Shown piece by piece: positions 16,486 to 23,165 of a stretch of DNA of 64,000 nucleotides (within the stretch, counting starts at the first letter, position 1; each line of letters starts with the position of its first letter). This DNA is from Actinospineispora spinosispora DSM 44797. GTDB taxonomy: Bacteria > Actinomycetota > Actinomycetes > Mycobacteriales > Pseudonocardiaceae. The stretch is taken from positions 1 through 64,000 of the forward strand of contig NZ_KE386836.1 in the NCBI RefSeq assembly GCF_000429025.1, in the 5' to 3' direction. The notes under the pieces are model-generated. The model was not told where the DNA came from. It worked only from the letters and a program-made list of their open reading frames with translations, and made no database searches. A program made the translations under genes and the position numbers.

Positions 16486-17436
16486 ATGAGGATGATGCAG
16501 GTCGACGAGTTCGGCGGGCCCGAGGTGTTCCGAATGGTGACGGCGCCGGACTTGGTCGCCGGGCCGGGCCACGTGGTGATCGACGTCGTGGTGGCCGGTG
16601 TGCTGTCGGTCGACGCGATGATCCGGCGCGGTGAGGGCGGCGACTACTTCACGGTCCGTCCGCCGTACGTACCCGGCGCGGGCGTGGCCGGGCAGGTGCG
16701 TTCGGTCGGCGACGGTGTCGCCGGGGAGTGGGTCGGGCGGCGGGTGCTGGCCGCCCTCGGCGGGGGCGGCTACGCGAGCCAGGTGACCGCCACCGAATCG
16801 GCGCTGATCCCGGTGCCGGACGGCCTGGGCCTGGACACCGCGGTGGCGCTGCTGCACGATGGTGCGACCGCGCTCGGAGTGCTCGAACGGACCCCCGTGC
16901 GCCGAGGTGACACCGTATTGATCCAACCAGCGGCGGGTGGGCTCGGCACGCTGCTCGTCCAGCTGGCGCACCGTGCTGGGGCGTACGTGATCGGTGCTGC
17001 TCGGGGTGCTCACAAGCTGGAGCTGATCACCGAGCTGGGCGCCGATCTCGCCGTCGACTACAGCGAGCCCGGCTGGCTCGACCGGCTGCCCGAGCTGGAC
17101 GTCGTGTTCGACGGCGTCGGGGCGCAGCTGGGCCGGGCGGCGTTCTCCCGGGTGGTGGTGGGCGGCCGATACTCGAACTACGGGCGCGCCGGTGGTTCGC
17201 CGATCGCGATTCCCCCTGCGGAGGCCCGTGCGCGGGGCGTGTCGACGATCGGAATGGAGCAGCTGGCCGACCTGGCCGCCGAGCTCCACCCCCGCGCCGC
17301 GGGGCTGCTGCACGAGGCGGCGGCCGGACGCCTGCGGCCGATCATCAGCCGCACCTACCCGCTGGAGCAGGCGGCGCGGGCGCACGCGGCGATCGAGGCG
17401 CGGGAGGTGCTCGGCAAGTCGCTGCTGGTGCCGTGA
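16486..17436 (+). CDS. Zinc-free quinone oxidoreductase / alcohol dehydrogenase-like (MDR)
   Basis: About 316 residues of the medium-chain dehydrogenase/reductase superfamily without catalytic zinc ligands. The Rossmann motif appears as AAGGLGTLLVQLAHRAG. The N-terminus MRMMQVDEFGGPEVFR sets the start at 16486; TTG and ATG codons at 16465 and 16468 are in frame but lie inside the promoter dyad. Likely an NADPH-dependent reductase of quinones or enals. It ends in a GTGA overlap with the CsaA-like gene. Confidence 0.85.
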   Translation: MRMMQVDEFGGPEVFRMVTAPDLVAGPGHVVIDVVVAGVLSVDAMIRRGEGGDYFTVRPPYVPGAGVAGQVRSVGDGVAGEWVGRRVLAALGGGGYASQVTATESALIPVPDGLGLDTAVALLHDGATALGVLERTPVRRGDTVLIQPAAGGLGTLLVQLAHRAGAYVIGAARGAHKLELITELGADLAVDYSEPGWLDRLPELDVVFDGVGAQLGRAAFSRVVVGGRYSNYGRAGGSPIAIPPAEARARGVSTIGMEQLADLAAELHPRAAGLLHEAAAGRLRPIISRTYPLEQAARAHAAIEAREVLGKSLLVP

Positions 17437-17795
17437 GGATAATTCGCCAGGTGAGTACGGCAGCGAAGGAACAGACGACGCCGGAGGCGTTCTTCTCGGT
17501 CGACATGCGTGTCGGCCGGGTGACCGACGTGCGGGAGTTCCCCGAGGCGCGCCGGCCGGCGTGGAAGGTGACGGTCGACTTCGGCGACATCGGTGAGCTG
17601 CAGACCAGTGCACAGATCACCAACTACACCCGCGAACAGCTCATCGGGCGTCTGGTGGTCGGCGCGGTCAACCTGGGCGCGAAGCGTATAGCCGGCTTCC
17701 GCAGCGAGTTCCTGCTCCTGGGCGGCTGCACCGCCGACGGCACGGTCCACCTGCTCGCTCCCGACGCCGGAACCCCCGGCGACCCGGTGGCCTGA
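17433..17795 (+). CDS. tRNA-binding domain protein, CsaA-like
   Basis: A 120-residue OB-fold protein. The EMAP/CsaA tRNA-binding domain fills residues about 20-108, with VDMRVGRVTDVREFPEARRP at its start and VNLGAKRIAGFRSEFLLLGG near its end. CsaA proteins bind tRNA as dimers and have been linked to chaperone or secretion functions. Start GTG at 17433 overlaps the upstream stop; the GTG at 17451 is an alternative that loses a non-conserved hexapeptide. Confidence 0.88.
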   Translation: MRIIRQVSTAAKEQTTPEAFFSVDMRVGRVTDVREFPEARRPAWKVTVDFGDIGELQTSAQITNYTREQLIGRLVVGAVNLGAKRIAGFRSEFLLLGGCTADGTVHLLAPDAGTPGDPVA

Positions 17796-17842
17796 CACCA
17801 GCCGCGAAGGCCCGGGCCCGCGCGGGCGCGGCCGGCGCACCG

Positions 17843-17904
17843 TGCACACCTTCGTGCTGCGTCGCACACGTCCGGACATGTGCGACGCAACAAGAGGATG
17901 TGCA
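17843..17904. terminator. 62-bp palindromic terminator, TGCGTCGCACA family
   Basis: The core pairs TGCGTCGCACA (17858-17868) with its complement (17879-17889) around CGTCCGGACA. Outer TGCACA/TGTGCA ends (17843-17848, 17899-17904) close a larger stem. The same core and ends occur at 50955-51016. It lies between the convergent CsaA and aldehyde dehydrogenase genes. Confidence 0.8.
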
Positions 17905-17922
17905 AAGAACACCCCGAGGCCC

Positions 17923-19407
17923 TTAAACCGGAACAGCGATGTACTTGATCTCGAGGAACTCGTCGATCCCGACGCGGCCACCCTCGCGGCCGAGGCCGGA
18001 CTGCTTGATCCCGCCGAAGGGCGCGGCAGGGTCCGACACGATGCCGGTGTTCAGCCCGACCATGCCGACCTCGAGTGCTTCGCTGACCCGCATGGAGCGC
18101 TGGAAGTCGCGGGTGAACAGGTAGCCGACCAGGCCGAACTCGGTGTCGTTCGCCAGCGCGACGACCTCGTCCTCGTCGTCGAACGGGATCAGTGGCGCGA
18201 CCGGGCCGAACACCTCGGTGGTCAGCATCTGGCTGTCGGTGGACACGCCGGACAGCACTGTCGGCGGGTAGAAGTAGCCGTCGCCGGAGGGCGCCTTGCC
18301 GCCGGCGAGGACTTCGGCGCCCCTGCCGACCGCGTCGTCGACGAGCGTCTGGACCTTGGAGCGTCCCGCCTCGTCGATCAGCGGCCCGACGTCGACACCC
18401 TGCGCGGTGCCCGGGCCGACCTTGAGTGCCGTCATGCGTTCGGTGAACCGCCGCGCGAACTCGTCGTACACCGAGCGGTGCACGAACATCCGGTTCGCCG
18501 CGGTGCACGCCTCGCCCATGTTGCGCATCTTCGCGGCCATCGCGCCGTCGACCGCGACGTCCAGGTCGGCGTCGTCGAAGACGATGAGCGGTGCGTTGCC
18601 GCCCAGCTCCATCGAGGTGCGCAGCACCGTGTCGGCGCTCTGGTTGAGCAGCAGGCGCCCGACCTGGGTGGACCCGGTGAACGACATCTTCCGGATGACC
18701 CCGCCGCGCAGCAGCGGCTCGGTCAGCCCGCCCGCGTCGGTCGTCGTCACGATGTTGACCACACCCGGCGGCAGCCCGGCTTCGGTCAGCACGGTCGCCA
18801 GCGCGAGGCTCGACAACGGGGTCTGCGGCGCGGGCTTGAGGACCATCGTGCAGCCGGCCGCGATCGCCGGGGCGATCTTGCGGGCGCCCATGGCGAGCGG
18901 AAAGTTCCACGGCGTGATCAGCAGGCACGGCCCGACCGGCTGGCGGATCACCATCTGGCGGGTCTTGCCGTTCGGCAGCACCGACAGGTCACCCTCGATG
19001 CGCACCGCCTCCTCGGAGAACCACCGGAAGAACTCGGCGGCGTAGGCGACCTCGCCGCGCGCGTCCGGCAGCGGCTTGCCCATCTCCAGGGTCATCAGCA
19101 GCGCCAGCTCGTCGACCCGTTCCAGCAGCAGCTCGTGGGTGCGGCGCAGGATCAGGCTGCGCTCGCGGGGCGCGACGCGCGCCCAGTCGCGCTGCGCGGC
19201 CGCCGCGGCGTCGGCGGCCGCTTGGCCGTCGGCGGGTGTCGCGTCGGCGATGCTGCACAGCGTCTCGCCGGTCGCCGGGTTGCTCACCGTCATCTGGCCG
19301 CCGCCCGTCGCGTCGCGCCACTCGCCGCCGATGAACAGCTGCTTCGGCACGGCGCCGACCGGGTCGATGCTCGCGGAGTTCCTGTCAGTCGTCGTTGCCG
19401 CACTCAT
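17923..19407 (-). CDS. NAD(P)-dependent succinate-semialdehyde-type dehydrogenase
   Basis: A 494-residue aldehyde dehydrogenase closest in style to GabD/SSADH. The catalytic Glu lies in MELGGNAPL and the nucleophilic Cys in NMGEACTAANR; the cofactor-loop segment ITPWNFPLAMGARKIAP is intact. It oxidises an aldehyde, probably succinate semialdehyde in GABA or related catabolism, to the acid. The start at 19407 (MSAATTTDRN) is preferred over an upstream in-frame Met that would add unconserved residues. No GABA transaminase is adjacent, so the exact substrate is open. Confidence 0.88.
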   Translation of the reverse strand: MSAATTTDRNSASIDPVGAVPKQLFIGGEWRDATGGGQMTVSNPATGETLCSIADATPADGQAAADAAAAAQRDWARVAPRERSLILRRTHELLLERVDELALLMTLEMGKPLPDARGEVAYAAEFFRWFSEEAVRIEGDLSVLPNGKTRQMVIRQPVGPCLLITPWNFPLAMGARKIAPAIAAGCTMVLKPAPQTPLSSLALATVLTEAGLPPGVVNIVTTTDAGGLTEPLLRGGVIRKMSFTGSTQVGRLLLNQSADTVLRTSMELGGNAPLIVFDDADLDVAVDGAMAAKMRNMGEACTAANRMFVHRSVYDEFARRFTERMTALKVGPGTAQGVDVGPLIDEAGRSKVQTLVDDAVGRGAEVLAGGKAPSGDGYFYPPTVLSGVSTDSQMLTTEVFGPVAPLIPFDDEDEVVALANDTEFGLVGYLFTRDFQRSMRVSEALEVGMVGLNTGIVSDPAAPFGGIKQSGLGREGGRVGIDEFLEIKYIAVPV

Positions 19408-19474
19408 GCCAGCCACCGTAACGCCGCACCCCCACATCCCGCCGTCCCTGACGCTCACTCCCGGCCCCGTCCGA

Positions 19475-19523
19475 CACGAATGTGGCTTTAGGGACGTTCA
19501 ACGTCCCTAAAGCCACATTCGTG
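19475..19523. terminator. 49-bp perfect inverted repeat
   Basis: Two perfect 24-bp arms around one central base. The left arm begins CACGAATGTGGCTTTAGGG; the inner ends are ACGTT and AACGT. It lies between two leftward genes, 45 bp upstream of the aldo/keto reductase stop site side and 67 bp before the aldehyde dehydrogenase start. It probably terminates readthrough between the two units. Sequence unrelated to the GTGAGTG and TGCGTCGCACA families. Confidence 0.75.
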
Positions 19524-19567
19524 CCAGTGGGAGAGTGCGGTAGGGGCGGGTCGGGGGTGGGGTGGGG

Positions 19568-20527
19568 TCAGGACCAGGTGCGGTGGGAGCGGGTTGACCA
19601 GTAGGCCTCGGGGGGTTCCGCGAGGTCGGCTACGGCTGCCAGGGTGTCGGTCGACAGGGCGAGCGGCTCGGCTCCGATGTTGCTGTCGAGCTGTGCCGAG
19701 GTGACCGCGCCGGACAGGACGCGCCAGGCCCAGGGCTGGGCCAGCGCGGCAGCGATGGCCAGCTGGTCGACGCCGATACCCAGGTCCTCCGCCAGCTCGG
19801 CCGCGCGACGGGAGCCGGGCGAGTCGTCGACGCCACCGGGCGCGAGCCGCCCGTTGGCCACCGGCTCCTTGACGATCACCAGCGCGCCCGCGTCGGCGGC
19901 CTCGGCCAGCGCGGCGCCGACCGAGGTCTCCAGGACGTTCCAGGTGGACTGGACCGAGGTGAACAGCGGCTGCCCGCCGACCTCGACGTCGAGTGCCCTG
20001 CGCACGGTGTCGGACTGGCGTGGGCCGGACGTGGACAGCCCGATCCGCACTCCGCTGTCGCGCAGCTGCGCCAGAGCGCGGTGCAGCGCGGCGTCGTCGA
20101 GCACGCCGGTCTCCAGCGTCGCCGAATGCACGTGGTAGATGTCCAGCCGCTCGCCGAGCAGCTTCCTGGTCAGTGGGTACTGCTCGGTGAACGCGGCGAG
20201 CGAATGGTCCTTCACCTCGTGCACGGACGCGTCCATGCGCCATTCGCCGACGTAGCGGTAGCCCCACTTCGAGCCGATCGTGACGTCGTCGATCTCCGGG
20301 CGCCTGGCCAGCCAGTCGGCGAGGAACTCCTCGGCCCTGCCGTAGGAACGGGCCACGTCCAGATAGCGGACGCCGGCCGCGTACGCCTCGTCCAGCACGG
20401 TGATGCTGCGCATCCGCAGCTGCTCGACGTCGCGCTGCTCGCCGAGGTCGTGCTCGCGGCCGGAGTTGATGTATGCGGGACGGGCCAGCGCGGCGAGCCC
20501 GAGGCCCACCCTCGACTCGGCCGCCAT
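19568..20527 (-). CDS. Aldo/keto reductase coupled to IclR regulator
   Basis: A 319-residue AKR of the pyridoxal-reductase/L-fucose-dehydrogenase-like branch. Tetrad residues: Asp and Tyr in YLDVARSYGRAEE, Lys in IGSKWGY and His in DIYHVHSATL. Its ATG at 20527 overlaps the stop of the IclR gene by one base (TGATG), so translation is coupled. Next to the dihydroxyacetone kinase operon, it may interconvert a C3 or larger carbonyl with its alcohol, but this is inferred from position. Confidence 0.85.
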   Translation of the reverse strand: MAAESRVGLGLAALARPAYINSGREHDLGEQRDVEQLRMRSITVLDEAYAAGVRYLDVARSYGRAEEFLADWLARRPEIDDVTIGSKWGYRYVGEWRMDASVHEVKDHSLAAFTEQYPLTRKLLGERLDIYHVHSATLETGVLDDAALHRALAQLRDSGVRIGLSTSGPRQSDTVRRALDVEVGGQPLFTSVQSTWNVLETSVGAALAEAADAGALVIVKEPVANGRLAPGGVDDSPGSRRAAELAEDLGIGVDQLAIAAALAQPWAWRVLSGAVTSAQLDSNIGAEPLALSTDTLAAVADLAEPPEAYWSTRSHRTWS

Positions 20528-21297
20528 CAGGCGCTCGCCGCCGAGTCGGCCGAGTAGATCGGGGGCCAGCTCGGTGCGCCGAGCTCGTGGGAGATGGACC
20601 GGGCGGCGTCGCGCAGCGCCTCGATGTCCGAGTCGGCGAGCGGCCAGCGGCTGGTCGGGACGACGAGGCTCAGCGCGCCGGGCACCATGCCGCTCGCGTC
20701 TACGAGCGGGGCGGCGACACCGCACTCGCCGATCACCGCCTCCTCGACCTCGGTGGCCAGCCCGGTGCGCTTGACCTCGTCGATCTCGGCGAGCAGCGCG
20801 GCGGGCTGGGTGATCGTGTCGCCGGTCATGCTGCGTAACCCGGCGGCCAGGGTCTCCTCCACGTGCGCGTACGCGACGAGTGCCTTGCCCAGCGCGCAGG
20901 CGTGCGCCGGGATGACGATGCCGACCTCGGGCATCTGCCGCGTGCCGTCCGGCCGGGGCTCGTGGTGCACGACGACGACCTCGCCCAGCAGCAGCACGCC
21001 GGCGCGGACCGCGCAGCCGGTGCGTTTGGCCAGGTCCTCGCTCCAGCTGATCACCCGGGACCGCAGCTCCAGGGTGTGCAGGTACACGTTGCCCAGCCGC
21101 AGCGTCGCCGGGCCGAGCCGGTACCGCCCGGAATCGCGCTCCTGGGCGACCATGCCGTGCTGCAGCAGCGTGCGGATGATGCCGTGCACGGTCGACGGGG
21201 CCAGGTCCAGCTCGGTGGCGATCTCACCGAGACTCATCCGCCGTGCGCCCTGCAGGGCCGTCAGGATACGCACCGCGCGGTCCACTGCCTGGATCAC
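20527..21297 (-). CDS. IclR family transcriptional regulator
   Basis: 256 residues: a winged HTH (about 1-65, with EIATELDLAPSTVHGIIRTL) followed by the IclR GAF-like effector domain (about 80-245). It faces the dhaKLM operon across 202 bp containing an inverted repeat, and is co-translated with an aldo/keto reductase. Likely repressor or activator of dihydroxyacetone use, with dihydroxyacetone or a related triose as the presumed effector. Confidence 0.9.
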   Translation of the reverse strand: MIQAVDRAVRILTALQGARRMSLGEIATELDLAPSTVHGIIRTLLQHGMVAQERDSGRYRLGPATLRLGNVYLHTLELRSRVISWSEDLAKRTGCAVRAGVLLLGEVVVVHHEPRPDGTRQMPEVGIVIPAHACALGKALVAYAHVEETLAAGLRSMTGDTITQPAALLAEIDEVKRTGLATEVEEAVIGECGVAAPLVDASGMVPGALSLVVPTSRWPLADSDIEALRDAARSISHELGAPSWPPIYSADSAASA

Positions 21298-21357
21298 TGC
21301 TTGCCCTTCGTCGGTTCGCTTGTGCCTCGGATCATAGCGCTGTATCGTCCTGACTCG

Positions 21358-21392
21358 TTCGACAATGTCGAATGACTTTCCGAAAAATTCGG
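21358..21392. promoter_or_regulatory. Inverted repeats in the IclR/dhaK divergent region
   Basis: TTCGAC-AAT-GTCGAA at 21358-21372 is a perfect 6-3-6 dyad of the size IclR proteins bind. CCGAA-AAA-TTCGG at 21380-21392 is a second dyad 8 bp further on. Both lie between the IclR start (21297) and dhaK start (21500). The first is the better operator candidate. Confidence 0.55.
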
Positions 21393-21499
21393 CGTAGCTT
21401 CTGGATACCTAGCAGCCAGCCCAACCCTCAGTCAGTCTGAACACCGGGAGCAACTGTGGACCAACTGTGGAGCAGTGACGCTCCTGACCGGAGACCAGC

Positions 21500-22501
21500 A
21501 TGAAGAAGCTCATCAACGACCCGGCCGATGTCGTCGCCGACGCGCTGCGCGGAATGGCGGCGGCACACCCCGAGCTGGCGGTCGACCACCAGAACAAGAT
21601 CGTTCATCGGGCCGATGCACCGGTGCGCGGGAAGGTCGGGCTGCTCTCCGGCGGCGGGTCCGGTCACGAGCCACTGCACGGCGGGTTCGTCGGCGCCGGC
21701 ATGCTGGACGCGGCCTGCGCGGGTGAGGTGTTCACCTCCCCGGTCCCGGACCAGATCGTCGAGGCGACCAAGAAGGTCGACGGCGGCGCGGGCGTGCTGC
21801 ACATCGTCAAGAACTACACCGGCGACGTGATGAACTTCGAGCTGGCAGCCGAGCTGGCCGCCGCCGAGACCGACGTCGAGGTCGCCGTGGTGATCACCAA
21901 CGACGACGTCGCGGTGCAGGACAGCACCTACACGGCGGGCAGGCGAGGTGTCGGCGGCACCGTGCTGGTCGAGAAGATCGCCGGTGCCGCTGCCGCCGAG
22001 GGCCGCTCACTGGTCGAGGTCGTCGCGGTCGCGAACCGGGTCAACGCGCACAGCAGGAGCATGGGTGTCGCGCTGACCTCGTGTGTCGTGCCCGCCGCCG
22101 GCCGGCCGACGTTCGAGCTGTCGGACGACGAGATGGAGATGGGCGTCGGTATCCACGGTGAGCCCGGCAGGCGCCGGGTGCCGTTGGCGCCCGCGAAGGA
22201 GGTCGCCGAGCAGCTGCTCGAGCCGATCCTCGCCGACCTCGACTTCACCGGCGACGGCGGCGTGCTGGCCTTCGTCAACGGGCTCGGTGGCACGTCGATG
22301 CTCGAGCTGTACCTGATGTACGCGGAGGTCCAGGCCATCCTGGACAAGGCCGGTGTACGGATCGCCAGGTCGCTGGTGGGCCCGTACATCACGAGCCTGG
22401 AGATGGCCGGATGCTCGGTCACCCTGCTGAAGATGGACGACGAGATGGTCCGGTTGTGGGATGCGCCGGTGCACACACCGGCGCTGCGCTGGGGGGTGTG
22501 A
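21500..22501 (+). CDS. dhaK: Dihydroxyacetone kinase subunit DhaK
   Basis: 333 residues of the PTS-dependent DhaK subunit. The substrate pocket includes GSGHEPLHGGFVGAG near residue 53-67. The His that forms a hemiaminal with dihydroxyacetone lies in MGVGIHGEPGR near 220. DhaK presents dihydroxyacetone to ADP-bound DhaL for phosphorylation to dihydroxyacetone phosphate. Its TGA stop shares its A with the ATG of dhaL, so expression is coupled. First gene of dhaKLM. Confidence 0.96.
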   Translation: MKKLINDPADVVADALRGMAAAHPELAVDHQNKIVHRADAPVRGKVGLLSGGGSGHEPLHGGFVGAGMLDAACAGEVFTSPVPDQIVEATKKVDGGAGVLHIVKNYTGDVMNFELAAELAAAETDVEVAVVITNDDVAVQDSTYTAGRRGVGGTVLVEKIAGAAAAEGRSLVEVVAVANRVNAHSRSMGVALTSCVVPAAGRPTFELSDDEMEMGVGIHGEPGRRRVPLAPAKEVAEQLLEPILADLDFTGDGGVLAFVNGLGGTSMLELYLMYAEVQAILDKAGVRIARSLVGPYITSLEMAGCSVTLLKMDDEMVRLWDAPVHTPALRWGV

Positions 22502-23157
22502 TGACGGAGATGGACGCAGTGGACGTTGCGGCACTGGGCCGCTGGCTGGACGAGTTCGCCAGGCTGGTCGGTGAGCACAAGCAGCACCTGATCCAGCTCG
22601 ACTCGGCGATCGGCGACGCCGACCACGGGACGAACATGGATCGCGGCATGTCGGCGGTGATCGCCGCGCTGGACGGCGCGGAGCTGCCGGATGTCGGCGC
22701 CCTGTTCAAGAAGGTCGCGACGACGATGATCAGTGCGGTCGGCGGCGCCAGCGGCCCGCTGTACGGCACGTTCTTCCTGCGGATGGCCACCGCGGCGGGG
22801 CCGGTCGACTCACTCGACGGGCCCGCCTTCGCCAAGGCGCTGCGTGCCGGGCTGGACGGTGTGGTCGCCAGGGGCAAGGCCGAGGCTGGTGACAAGACGA
22901 TGTACGACGCGTTGGCGCCCGCCGTCGATGCGCTGGACGACGCGCTCGGCGCCGGCAAGCCCCTGACGGAGGCATTGAGCGACGCGGCGGACGCCGCCGC
23001 GCGCGGGCGGGACGCAACGAAGGACCTGGTCGCACGCAAGGGCCGGGCCAGCTACCTCGGCGAACGCAGCGTCGGGCACCAGGATCCGGGTGCGACATCG
23101 GCAGCGCTGCTGATCTCGGCGACCTCGGCTCTGACTTCGACGTCGACGAAAGGTTGA
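22501..23157 (+). CDS. dhaL: Dihydroxyacetone kinase subunit DhaL
   Basis: 218 residues. The Mg-ADP site is readable as IGDADHGTNMDRG, with the three metal-binding aspartates, and the phosphate-covering segment GGASGPLYGTFF follows. In PTS-type kinases ADP stays bound as a cofactor that DhaM rephosphorylates. Start at 22501 overlaps the dhaK stop by one base. The stop lies inside the start region of dhaM. Confidence 0.95.
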   Translation: MTEMDAVDVAALGRWLDEFARLVGEHKQHLIQLDSAIGDADHGTNMDRGMSAVIAALDGAELPDVGALFKKVATTMISAVGGASGPLYGTFFLRMATAAGPVDSLDGPAFAKALRAGLDGVVARGKAEAGDKTMYDALAPAVDALDDALGAGKPLTEALSDAADAAARGRDATKDLVARKGRASYLGERSVGHQDPGATSAALLISATSALTSTSTKG

Positions 23158-23165
23158 GCGAGACA

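Noticed and set aside
17842-19491. 549-codon plus-strand frame opposite the aldehyde dehydrogenase
   Set aside because: It begins inside the palindromic terminator and is purely antisense to a clear dehydrogenase gene.
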